Part shown: one piece after another, positions 1 to 7,972 of the stretch | How the letters are laid out: every line of letters begins with the position of its first letter | Numbering within the stretch: position 1 is the stretch's first letter | NCBI GenBank assembly: GCA_016717335.1 | Contig: JADKFS010000002.1 | Span: 248,001-312,000 of the forward strand | Direction: 5' to 3' | DNA length: 64,000 bases | DNA from: Candidatus Ribeiella danica | GTDB lineage: Bacteria; Chloroflexota; Chloroflexia; Chloroflexales; Roseiflexaceae | Position numbers and translations under genes: made by a program | Notes under the pieces: generated by a model | Seen by the model: the letters and a program-made list of their open reading frames with translations, nothing else | Told to the model about the DNA's origin: nothing | Databases searched by the model: none

Positions 1-851
1 AGGGTCACATCAGCCGGGAGATCCTGGCGCAGCGCGTCGGCGGCGAGCGCGCGCTCGGCCAGGACGTGCAGCCGATCGCCGAAGACCTGCACGTCGCGCA
101 CGCCGGCGACCTGCAGCAGGGCGTGCTGGGCCGCATGCAGCGGGCGCGCCTGCACCTCCAGCACCACGCCGGGCACCAGCTTCTGCAGGTCGCGCGGCGT
201 GCCGCTCGACAGCAGCCGGCCGCCGCGCATGAACCCGACCGTGTGGCAGCGGTCGGCCTCGTCCATGTAGGGGGTCGAGACCAGCACGGTCACCTGGTCG
301 TGCTCGACCGCGTCGCGCAGGATGTCCCAGAACTCGCGCCGCGAGACCGGGTCCACGCCGGTGGTCGGCTCGTCGAGCAGGAGCACGGCCGGGCGGTGGA
401 TCAGCACGCAGGCCAGCGCCAGCTTCTGCTTCATGCCGCCCGAGAGCGCCTCGGCGCGGCGGTTCTGGAACGGGCCGAGCCGGCTGAACGCCAGCAGGCG
501 ATCCATCAGCTCCGGCTGCGCGGCGCTCGGCACGCCGTAGACGTCGGCGAAGAAGCGCAGGTTCTCGCGCACGGTCAGGTCGCCGTACAGGCTGAAGCGC
601 TGCGGCATGTAGCCGATCTGCCGCCGCACCCCCTCCGGGTCGCGCGCCACGTCGATCCCCATGACCAGCGCCTGGCCGGCGTCCGGCTGAAGCGCGCCGC
701 AGAGCATGCGCAGCGTGGTCGTCTTGCCCGCGCCGTCGGGCCCGACCAGGCCGTAGATTCGTCCGGCCGGCACGCTAATGTTCAGCCCGTCGACAGCGTG
801 GATCTTGCCGAACGCGCGCGAGAGGCCGGTTGTTACAATTGCATCTTTCAT
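1..851 (-). CDS. ABC transporter ATP-binding protein (multidrug/ABC-2 type), cut by window edge
   Basis: Energises an ABC-2 type exporter. Read on the minus strand from ATG at 851 (MKDAIVTTGLSRAFGK), the frame is open to base 1, so about 283 residues are visible and the 3' end is missing. Walker A GPDGAGKTTT (residues about 37-46), signature LSGGMKQK and Walker B VLLLDEPTTGVDP are all present; the Walker A has Asp where Asn is usual. It follows the HlyD gene by 75 bp in the same direction, the order seen in YbhG-YbhF-type export operons. A permease is expected beyond the edge. The C-terminal part after the nucleotide-binding domain resembles the regulatory extension of drug exporter ATPases. 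Family is certain; the exported substrate is unknown. Confidence 0.93.
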   Translation of the reverse strand, partial: MKDAIVTTGLSRAFGKIHAVDGLNISVPAGRIYGLVGPDGAGKTTTLRMLCGALQPDAGQALVMGIDVARDPEGVRRQIGYMPQRFSLYGDLTVRENLRFFADVYGVPSAAQPELMDRLLAFSRLGPFQNRRAEALSGGMKQKLALACVLIHRPAVLLLDEPTTGVDPVSRREFWDILRDAVEHDQVTVLVSTPYMDEADRCHTVGFMRGGRLLSSGTPRDLQKLVPGVVLEVQARPLHAAQHALLQVAGVRDVQVFGDRLHVLAERALAADALRQDLPADVT

Positions 852-922
852 AATTTTGAGTTTTGAATTTTGAGTTTTGAGTTTGAGCTTGGCAACTCAA
901 AACCCAAAACTCAAAACTCAGA
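852..922. repeat. Heptamer tandem array with inverted arm, inside an operon
   Basis: Several copies of a 7-bp unit (TTTTGAG and variants) run from about 852 to 890. Complementary units (CTCAAAA and variants) run from about 897 to 920. Together they can fold into a long AT-rich hairpin between the HlyD and ATPase genes. No gene lies here. Confidence 0.75.
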
Positions 923-926
923 ACTG

Positions 927-2546
927 TTACTCGACAATGACTGCGTCGGCCGGCATGCCCGGCTTGAGCGCGTGGTCGGTGTTCGGCAGGTCGACCCGCA
1001 CGGCGAACACGGTGGTCGTGCGCTCGTCCTTGGTCTGGACGTTGCGCGGCGTGAACTGGGCCTCCTGCGAGATGAACGTGACCGTGCCCTTGAAGGCGCG
1101 GGCGGGGAAGCTGTCGACGGCGACGTCGACCTGCTGGCCCTGGCGCACCCGGCCGATGTCCGGCTCGCCGATGTAGAGCGTCAGGCGCACGGTGTCGAGC
1201 GAGCCGATCGTCATCAGCGAGGTGCCGGGCGCGGCCTGCTCGCCGGCGTGGATGGAGCGGCTGAGCACCAGCCCGGCGCGCGGCGCCGATAGGACTGTTT
1301 TGGTCAGCTGGACCTCAACCTGGTGCGCGGCCGCGCGCGCCTGGGCCAGCTGCGCCTCGGCGGCCTGGATCTGCTCAGCGCGGGCGCCCGTCTGCGCCAG
1401 CTCCAGCCGCGCCTGCGCCTGGGCCAGCTGCGCCTCGGCGGCGGCCTGCTGCGACTGGGCCGAATCCACGGCGGCCTGCAGATGCAGCGGGTTGCTGCGC
1501 GTGTCGAGCGCCAGGCTGAGCGCGCGCTGCGCGTTCGTCAGGGCCGTCTCGGCGACAGCCAGGTTCTCGCCGGTCGGGCCGCTGCGCAGCTTGGCCAGCT
1601 GCGACTCGGCCGCGGCGACCTGGCTGTCGGCCGCCTGCACGCCGGTCACCTCGGCCTGCCGGGCCGACTCGGCCGCCGCGGTCGCCTGCTGGACCGCCGT
1701 CTCGGCCTGGTGCATCGCCGCCTCGGCCTGCACGAGCTGGGCCGCGTAGTTGGCCATCTGCCCGTCGCTCAGCCGGTTCGACACCTTCGTGCCGGTCTTC
1801 GCATCGGTGACCTTGGGCACCACCGGGTCGTTGCCGGTATCCTGGGCGTACTCATAGTAGCCTTTGGCCTGGGCGTAGCGCGCCTGTGCCTGGGTCAGCG
1901 CCAGCGCGGCCTGCTGCACCTGCGCCTCGGCCTGGGTCTTGGCGAGCGAGAGCCGGTCGCGCGTCGCCTGGGCGTTGATGTGGGCCTGGTCGAGCGCCGC
2001 CTGGGCCGCCGCGAGATCCTCCGCGCGCGTCCCGGCGCGCAGCTGCGCCAGCGCCTTCTGGGCCGAGTCGCGCGCGGCCTGCGCCTGCACGACCTGCGCC
2101 TGCAGCTCCTGCGGGTCCTTCAGCAGCTTCAGCGCGTTCTCATAGCCCTTCGCGGCGCCGTCGCGGGCCGCGCGCGCCTGGTCGACGGTCGCCTGCGCGG
2201 CGGCCAGCTCCTCCGGGCGCGAGCCGGCCTTCAGCAGCGCCAGGTTAGCCTCGGCCAGCTGCACTGCCGCCTGGGCCTGGTCGCGCTGGGCCTCCAGCAG
2301 CGCCGAGTCGAGCCGCACGAGCGTCTGCCCGGCGTCGACCTGCTGGCCTTCCTCGACCAGCAGGTCCTGGACGCGGCCGGCGACCTCGGCGGTGATCAGC
2401 ACGTCTTCGGCCTCGATCGTGCCGGAGCCGCTGAGAGCCCCGGCCGCGCTCGACGCGCTGGCCCCCCGGCTCCACCACCAGAGTCCGCCACCCACCAGCA
2501 CCGCCACGAGCAAGACCGGCCCGATAATACGAATTCGATTGTGCAT
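927..2546 (-). CDS. HlyD-family membrane fusion protein with extended coiled-coil hairpin
   Basis: Periplasmic or extracytoplasmic adaptor of an ABC exporter. Residues 7-26 form an N-terminal membrane anchor. A biotinyl-lipoyl-like strand region follows (VAGRVQDLLVEEGQQVDAGQ). Residues about 75-400 are an unusually long Ala/Gln-rich coiled-coil, containing several LRAGTRAEDLAAAQ-like repeats that suggest internal duplication. The second lipoyl half (SAPRAGLVLSRSIHAGEQ) and a beta-barrel end (ALKPGMPADAVIV) close the protein. At 539 residues it is far longer than the 330-400 typical of YbhG/EmrA relatives. The start is ATG at 2546. It is co-directional with the ATPase and the permease. The partner gene upstream is rph-like. 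Confidence 0.9.
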   Translation of the reverse strand: MHNRIRIIGPVLLVAVLVGGGLWWWSRGASASSAAGALSGSGTIEAEDVLITAEVAGRVQDLLVEEGQQVDAGQTLVRLDSALLEAQRDQAQAAVQLAEANLALLKAGSRPEELAAAQATVDQARAARDGAAKGYENALKLLKDPQELQAQVVQAQAARDSAQKALAQLRAGTRAEDLAAAQAALDQAHINAQATRDRLSLAKTQAEAQVQQAALALTQAQARYAQAKGYYEYAQDTGNDPVVPKVTDAKTGTKVSNRLSDGQMANYAAQLVQAEAAMHQAETAVQQATAAAESARQAEVTGVQAADSQVAAAESQLAKLRSGPTGENLAVAETALTNAQRALSLALDTRSNPLHLQAAVDSAQSQQAAAEAQLAQAQARLELAQTGARAEQIQAAEAQLAQARAAAHQVEVQLTKTVLSAPRAGLVLSRSIHAGEQAAPGTSLMTIGSLDTVRLTLYIGEPDIGRVRQGQQVDVAVDSFPARAFKGTVTFISQEAQFTPRNVQTKDERTTTVFAVRVDLPNTDHALKPGMPADAVIVE

Positions 2547-2560
2547 GGCACTTCTCCGTA

Positions 2561-2778
2561 GCCAGTAGTCAGTAGTCGGTAGTCAGGAGTCAGTAGTCGG
2601 TAGACCAAGGCTGGAGGATGGACGATGGACGATGGACCAAAGACCAAAGACCAAAGACCACGACGCTCCGCACCTTGTCACCTTGTCATCTTGTCACCTT
2701 GTCATCACCCAAGCCCCTAGCCCCAAGCCCCACAAGTCCTTGTCACCTTGTCATCACCCAAGCCCCAAGCCCCACGCC
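2561..2778. repeat. Cluster of short tandem (7-8 bp) repeat arrays
   Basis: The 230-bp gap between two co-directional genes is made almost wholly of short tandem repeats. In order these are AGTCAGT/AGTCGGT units, GGACGAT units, ACCAAAG units, CTTGTCAC/CTTGTCAT units and CCAAGCCC units. No gene or hairpin terminator was recognised. Confidence 0.8.
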
Positions 2779-5436
2779 TCAACCCTCGATCACCGTCACC
2801 CGCCCGAGCGTGCCGTCGACGCGGATGCGCTGCCCGGTGCGCAGGCGCGTGGTCGCCTCGTGGACGCCGACGACCGCCGGGATGCCGTACTCGCGCGCGA
2901 CGACCGAGCCGTGCGTGACCATCCCGCCGACCTCCATCACCAGGCCGCCGGCCGTCAGGAACAGCGGCGTCCAGCCGGGGTCGGTCGCGGGGCAGACAAG
3001 GATCTCGCCCGGCTCCAGGCGCACGCCGCGCGAATCGAGCACCACGCGCGCCCGCCCCTCGGCCACGCCCGGCGAGACCGGGTCGCCGACCATGTCGTCG
3101 GTCCCTGGCTCGCTCATGCCGTCGTAGAACACCTCGCCGGTGCTGAGCAGCAGCCGCGGCATCTGCCGGCGCGCGCGCTCGTGCTCGTACTCGGCGCGCC
3201 CGGCCGCGACGATCGCCTTCAGGTCGAGCGGCTCGCCGGCCGCGTAGCGCTTCAGCTGGCCGATCGGGACGAAGAAGATGTCCTCGGGCCGCTCAAGCGC
3301 GCCGTGCGCGACCATGTCGCGGCCGCTGTCGAGCAGGGCCGGGCGATACATGCCGAGCATCCGGATCAGGTAGAACTTGGGCGCCTCGCGCAGGCCGGTC
3401 AGGAGCCGCATCCGGCGAACCACACCGGCGAACAGCCTCGCGCGGGCCGGGCCAAAGCGCGTGTGGCGGATCTGCTCGGCCCACTCGGCCGCCAGCCGCT
3501 CGGCCTCGGCCGCGCCGCGCCGGAAGACGACGTCCGGCGCGAGATCGGGATCGTCCTGCCGCAGGTAGTTCTGGATGGTCTGGATGGTCGACGCCGGGTC
3601 GTCGCGCCAGCGCGGCCGCCCAATGTCGATCTCGGCCACGCCGCGCATGCCGTAGCGCTTGAGGAAGCGGTCGAGCGCCCCCCGCGCGGCCGGCGGCAGC
3701 GCGCCGCGCCGGTAGTCCGCCACCAGGTCGTCGATCGGCCGGGCCAGCAGCGCCTCGCGCGCGGCCGGGTCGGCGCGGATCGCCTGCACCTCGGCCCACA
3801 GCCGCAGGTCCATCTCGCTGGTGACGTTGCCGGGCAGGCCGCGCAGCAGCTGGAACACCGCGCCCGGGCGCATCCCAAGCCACTCGACCAGCCAGCGATC
3901 GACGATGAGCATGCCCCCGATGCCGGCGGGGCCGAACAGCGGCGCCATGCGCGGCAGGATCAGCGGGATGGCCTGCGCGATGTGCTCCTCCAGGGTCGCC
4001 AGCCGCTCGGCCAGCGTGCGCGCGGCGGCCAGGCGCCGGCTGGCCCGCTCCAGAAAGCGCTCGATGTCCACGCTGGCCTTGGCGCGCATATACTCAGGCC
4101 CAAGCTGCGCCGCCAGCGCCCGGCCGACCATCGGCAGCAGCGTCGGCAGCAGCGCCCGCAGGCGCGCCGCCGGCGGCTTCACGGCCGCAACCTGGCCCTG
4201 GTCGACCAGCCGCGCCAGCGTCTGCCGGGCGCCCGGGTCGAGCTTCGACAGGATGCTGAGCCAGAGTCCTGTGATATCAGTTATGTCAACGAATAGTCGA
4301 CCGCCGGCCGCCGGGACGATCTGCGCGGCGGGGCGCTCGACCTGCAGGAACTGCAGCATGCCGCCGGCGAGCAGCTGGATGATATCGCAGCCCAGCGGCG
4401 TCAGCGGGTCGACCACGCCCTGGACCGAGTTCAGGCTGAAGTAGACCCGCGGCTCGCCGCCGACGCCCGGCGCGTCCGGCAGCGGGTAGAGCGACGTGAT
4501 CGGGCGCGACTGCAGCAGGTGCAGCGTGCCGCCGGCCCAGGCCCACTCGATATCCTGCGGCGCCCCGAAGTGCGCGGCCACCCGGCCGGCGGTACGCGCC
4601 AGCTCCAGGATCTGCGCGTCGGGAAGCGCCTGGCGGCCGTCTTCGCCGGTCACCTCGTCGGTGCCGCCGCCTTCGCGCGGGACGATCGCCAGCGCCTTGG
4701 CGCCGAGCTTGCGGCTGCTGATCCACCAGACGCGCTGGTCGACCACGTAGTGGTCGGGCTCGACCTGGCCCGACACGATCGCCTCGCCCAGCCCGAAGCT
4801 GGCGTCGATCACGATCTCGTCGCGCCGCCCGGTGAGCGGGTTGGCGGTGAACAGCACGCCGGAGACCTCGGATGGGATCAGGCGCTGCACGACCACCGCC
4901 AGCGCCACCTGGTCGGGCGCGATCTGGTTGCGGGCGCGGTAGCCGATCGCGCGCGCGGTCCACAGGCTGGCCCAGCAGCGGCGCACCGCATCGAGCAGCG
5001 CGTCGTCGCCGACGATGTTCAGGTAGGTATCCTGCTGGCCGGCGAACGACAGCCCCGGCAGATCCTCGGCCGTCGCCGACGAGCGCACCGCCACGGCCAG
5101 CGGCAGCGCGCCGCCGGACGAGAGATCGCGGTAGGCCGCGAGGACCGCGCCGGCAAGCTCGCCCGGCAGGCGCCCGCGCTCGAACAGCGTGCGGATCTCA
5201 TCAGACGCCTGCTCGAGCGCGACCGGGTCCTCGGGCGAGGCGGCGCGCGCCAGGCCGACGATCTGCTCGGCGATCCGGTTGGTCCCGACGAACGCGCGAT
5301 ACGCATCGGTGGTGACCAGGAAGCCGGGCGGCACGGCGAAGCCGGCGCGCGCCAGCTCAGCCAGGTTGGCGCCCTTCCCGCCCGCGCGGTCGAGCGTCGC
5401 ATCGGTCGAGTCAAGCGAAAGCACAATCGCAGACAT
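2779..5436 (-). CDS. rph: Rifampin phosphotransferase-like / PEP-synthase family enzyme
   Basis: Dikinase-type phosphotransferase of about 885 residues. It has an N-terminal ATP-grasp domain (GGKGANLAELARAGFAVPPG, residues about 17-36; RSSATAEDLPGLSFAGQQDT). A long central substrate domain spans about residues 330-750. The C-terminal swivelling phospho-His domain contains VTHGSVVAREYGIPAVVGV. The order ATP-grasp, middle domain, His domain and the length fit rifampin phosphotransferase, which transfers the beta-phosphate of ATP to rifampin. PEP synthase has a different domain order. The frame is open upstream to 5529, but the family alignment begins at MSAIVLSLD (ATG 5436); ATG 5448 is an alternative. 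It sits between exporter genes, which fits a drug-resistance role. Many homologues of unknown substrate exist, so the substrate is inferred. Confidence 0.7.
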   Translation of the reverse strand: MSAIVLSLDSTDATLDRAGGKGANLAELARAGFAVPPGFLVTTDAYRAFVGTNRIAEQIVGLARAASPEDPVALEQASDEIRTLFERGRLPGELAGAVLAAYRDLSSGGALPLAVAVRSSATAEDLPGLSFAGQQDTYLNIVGDDALLDAVRRCWASLWTARAIGYRARNQIAPDQVALAVVVQRLIPSEVSGVLFTANPLTGRRDEIVIDASFGLGEAIVSGQVEPDHYVVDQRVWWISSRKLGAKALAIVPREGGGTDEVTGEDGRQALPDAQILELARTAGRVAAHFGAPQDIEWAWAGGTLHLLQSRPITSLYPLPDAPGVGGEPRVYFSLNSVQGVVDPLTPLGCDIIQLLAGGMLQFLQVERPAAQIVPAAGGRLFVDITDITGLWLSILSKLDPGARQTLARLVDQGQVAAVKPPAARLRALLPTLLPMVGRALAAQLGPEYMRAKASVDIERFLERASRRLAAARTLAERLATLEEHIAQAIPLILPRMAPLFGPAGIGGMLIVDRWLVEWLGMRPGAVFQLLRGLPGNVTSEMDLRLWAEVQAIRADPAAREALLARPIDDLVADYRRGALPPAARGALDRFLKRYGMRGVAEIDIGRPRWRDDPASTIQTIQNYLRQDDPDLAPDVVFRRGAAEAERLAAEWAEQIRHTRFGPARARLFAGVVRRMRLLTGLREAPKFYLIRMLGMYRPALLDSGRDMVAHGALERPEDIFFVPIGQLKRYAAGEPLDLKAIVAAGRAEYEHERARRQMPRLLLSTGEVFYDGMSEPGTDDMVGDPVSPGVAEGRARVVLDSRGVRLEPGEILVCPATDPGWTPLFLTAGGLVMEVGGMVTHGSVVAREYGIPAVVGVHEATTRLRTGQRIRVDGTLGRVTVIEG

Positions 5437-5538
5437 CTTCGCCCCCATTTCGCTAGTCAGCCGTCCGTCGCCAGCGACCGGCACCGACAACAGTCTTGCC
5501 GTGCGGCAGGTCATAGGTCTGGGATTCACGCCTCACCA

Positions 5539-6669
5539 CTAATCCAGCCGCTTGCGGAAGCGCCGCGACGCCAGGACGATCAGCACCAGGCCGAAGATCG
5601 TCAGCGCGATAATCTGGCTCGTGAGCGCCGGGATGCCGACGCCCTTGATCACAATCCCGCGCACTACCACCAGGAAGTAGCTGAGCGGGACGACGCCGCT
5701 GATCAGCTGCAGCGCCTTCGGCAAGGCAGCGATCGGGTAGATGAAGCCCGACAGGAACACCGACGGCAGGATCGTCAGGAACGTCAGCAGAAACGCCTCC
5801 TGCTGGGTCTGCGCCACGGTCGAGATCAGCAGGCCGATGCTGAGGGACGAGAGCAGGAACAGGCAGGAGATGCCGAGCAGCAGCGGCAGGCTGCCCTTGA
5901 TCGGCACGCCGAACCAGAGCGTGCCGATCACCAGGATCTCGATCGTGATCAGCAGCGCGACCAGGGCGTAGGGCAGGATCTTGCCGACGATCAGCTCGAT
6001 CGGCCGGATCGGCGTGACGATCAGCTGCTCGATCGTCCCGCGCTCGCGCTCGCGCACGATCGCCGACGCCGTCAGCAGCGTGGCCTGCATCTGCAGGATC
6101 AGCCCGATCAGCGCGGGGACCATGAAGACGGCGCTCTGCATATCGGGGTTGTACCAGACGCGGGTGCGAACCTCCATCGGAGCGACGATCGTCAGGCTGC
6201 CGCCGCGCCGCGCCAGGGTCTGCTGCTGGATCGTAGTCGCCTCGACCTGGCCGATCAGGCGGGCCGACGAGAGCGCCGACGAGGCGACCGACGGGTCGGA
6301 GCCGTCCAGCACAAAGGCCACCTGCGCGCCGCGGCCGCCGGTCAGGTCGGCCGCGTAGGTCGGCGGGATGATCAGGCCGGCCCGCACCGTGCCGTTGTCG
6401 ATCAGGCTGGTCAGCTCCTGCTCGCGGGCGACCCGCTGCGCGACCGAGAACTGGCCGGACTGGACGAACGACTCGATCAGGCTGCGGCTCTGCGGCGAGC
6501 GGTCCTGGTCGAACACCGCCAGCGGAACGTCGCGCACGTCCGAGGTCGCGGCGTAGCCGAGCAAGATCAGCTGCATCAGCGGCATGAAAAACATGACCAC
6601 CAGCGTGCGCGGGTCGCGGATGATGTGGATGAACTCCTTGCGGATGATCGGCAGCAGGCGCGATCCCAT
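5539..6669 (-). CDS. ABC-2 type transporter permease (YbhS/YbhR-like)
   Basis: Membrane subunit of the exporter. There is one N-terminal transmembrane helix (VVMFFMPLMQLILLGYAA), then a large extracytoplasmic loop of about 140 residues. A block of five helices starts near residue 180 and contains the family motif RERERGTIEQLIVTPIRPIE. The 376-residue length is normal. ATG at 6669 gives MGSRLLPIIRKEFIHIIRDP, a classic start for the family. Transcription runs into the rph-like gene, then HlyD, then the ATPase, suggesting one transcription unit controlled by the TetR gene upstream. Confidence 0.93.
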   Translation of the reverse strand: MGSRLLPIIRKEFIHIIRDPRTLVVMFFMPLMQLILLGYAATSDVRDVPLAVFDQDRSPQSRSLIESFVQSGQFSVAQRVAREQELTSLIDNGTVRAGLIIPPTYAADLTGGRGAQVAFVLDGSDPSVASSALSSARLIGQVEATTIQQQTLARRGGSLTIVAPMEVRTRVWYNPDMQSAVFMVPALIGLILQMQATLLTASAIVRERERGTIEQLIVTPIRPIELIVGKILPYALVALLITIEILVIGTLWFGVPIKGSLPLLLGISCLFLLSSLSIGLLISTVAQTQQEAFLLTFLTILPSVFLSGFIYPIAALPKALQLISGVVPLSYFLVVVRGIVIKGVGIPALTSQIIALTIFGLVLIVLASRRFRKRLD

Positions 6670-6858
6670 GGCTCAACCCTTTCTTGCAGCCGAAACGCTG
6701 CCCCGATAAGCCGTTGCAGCCGGCAGTAGCTCAAATTCCCGGATCACGTAGACAATGGAGGACGGACGATAGGATGCAAGCGCCATCGTCTATTGTCAAT
6801 GGTCTATCGCCAAAAGGTTTTGGAACACCCTCAATGTATTGTCAACTGCCGATTGCCG
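6670..6858. other. Intergenic, no gene
   Basis: The 189-bp gap between regulator and permease contains degenerate short repeats (GGACGAT, CTATTGTCAAT, TGTCAACTG-like units). No clear promoter or hairpin was recognised. Confidence 0.5.
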
Positions 6859-7473
6859 CTAGGCCGCCAGCCCGCCCAAAAAGATCGCGACGACCGATCC
6901 GACGATCTGCTCGTCCGGCATCGCCAGCGCCTCGGGCTCGCGCAGCAGCTCGCGCGCGACCACGTTGACGATGAACATGCCCACGAAGCTGCGCCCGGCG
7001 ATCAGCGTGTCGTGCGGGCGCAGCCGCCCAAGGTCGACCTGGTGCTGCAGGTACTGGCTCACGAGCTGTAGGAAGCGCTTGGCGACGACCTGCAGGAACA
7101 TCTCGGCGATCTGCGGAAAGCGGATCGCCTCGCCGACCGCAATCCGGAAGAACGCGACATTGCCAGGCACGCGAAAGACCGACAGGTAGGTGCGCCCAAT
7201 CAGCGCCAGTCCTTGCTCGGGCGGCAGGTCCATCAGCTGCTCGGGGTGATCGGCGAGCTGGAAGATCGCCGCGCGCTCGCGCACGATCGACAGGAACAGG
7301 TCTTCCTTGTCCTTGAAGTACCAGTAGATCAGTCCGGGCGAGATCCCGCCGGCGGCCTCGGCGATATCCTTGTTGGTTGCCTTGTGAAAGCCTTTGGTGC
7401 TGAAGACCTGCAGCGCGGCCTCGAGAATCTGCTGGCGCCGATCGATCGCCTCCTGCTCTTCGCTCTGCTCCAT
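6859..7473 (-). CDS. TetR/AcrR-family transcriptional regulator
   Basis: Ligand-responsive repressor of 204 residues, presumed to control the exporter operon downstream. The N-terminal helix-turn-helix is typical: ILEAALQVFSTKGFHKATNK, then IAEAAGGISPGLIYWYFKDK. The C-terminal ligand domain is alpha-helical and contains MFIVNVVARELL. The arrangement matches the CecR-YbhGFSR operon, in which the TetR gene is first. Start ATG is at 7473. Two imperfect palindromes lie directly upstream, which suggests autoregulation. Confidence 0.93.
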   Translation of the reverse strand: MEQSEEQEAIDRRQQILEAALQVFSTKGFHKATNKDIAEAAGGISPGLIYWYFKDKEDLFLSIVRERAAIFQLADHPEQLMDLPPEQGLALIGRTYLSVFRVPGNVAFFRIAVGEAIRFPQIAEMFLQVVAKRFLQLVSQYLQHQVDLGRLRPHDTLIAGRSFVGMFIVNVVARELLREPEALAMPDEQIVGSVVAIFLGGLAA

Positions 7474-7490
7474 ATCGGCCTCATATGCTC

Positions 7491-7544
7491 TTGATTAACC
7501 AGTCAATCAGGAGTATACAGTATCTTGATTGATGAGTCAATCAG
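7491..7544. promoter_or_regulatory. Tandem TetR-type operator candidates
   Basis: Two 20-bp copies of an imperfect palindrome, TTGATTnAnnAGTCAATCAG, occur at 7491-7510 and 7525-7544, 34 bp centre to centre. In the second, arms TGATTGA and TCAATCA are exact. They lie 18-71 bp upstream of the TetR start codon, the usual place for an autoregulatory operator. Binding is inferred. Confidence 0.65.
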
Positions 7545-7972
7545 GAATTTAGAAGCGTTCTTGCACATTCCGCCGCTCCCCATGCCCCAAAAACCGCCGC
7601 TGCTCCGTTTACCAAGTAGCACTCACCGCACGCGCCTGTGTGAGCGCGCTGCCCACGGTATGCGCCGGACATCACGTCCAGCGCCGGGCGGCTCGTGCCA
7701 CGACGGGCTGGGGCGGCGCATCTGGCCAGGACGATCGAACCCCGCGTTGCGCTGCGGGCAACTGCCCGCCGATCCTGGATCGCGCCGTCCATCCGTCGCC
7801 TGTGCGCACGGCCACCCGCCGGCTAGGGCTGCCGCTCACCCCCTGCCTGGTGGGCCGGGTTTCGCTACCCCTCCAAGCCCCCGCACTGCTATCTATACCG
7901 CATCAGGAAGCCAAATACCAACTTGACAACCACTTTTTCACGTTGTAGAGTCGGGCCATCGCGTGCGCTCGG
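7545..7972. other. Intergenic, no supported gene
   Basis: I see no gene in these 428 bases. Open frames here show no family resemblance and no ribosome binding site. The stretch separates the export operon from the RHS island. Confidence 0.5.

Noticed and set aside
2632..4296. 554-residue plus-strand frame
   Set aside because: Antisense to the rph-like gene; starts in tandem repeats; no family resemblance.
4519..6729. 736-residue plus-strand open frame
   Set aside because: It is the complement of the PEP-synthase-like and permease genes; composition is Arg/His/Gln-rich without any motif.
7720..7760. GGGTTCGATC T-loop-like sequence on the minus strand
   Set aside because: The flanks do not pair and no acceptor or anticodon stem could be drawn; not a tRNA.
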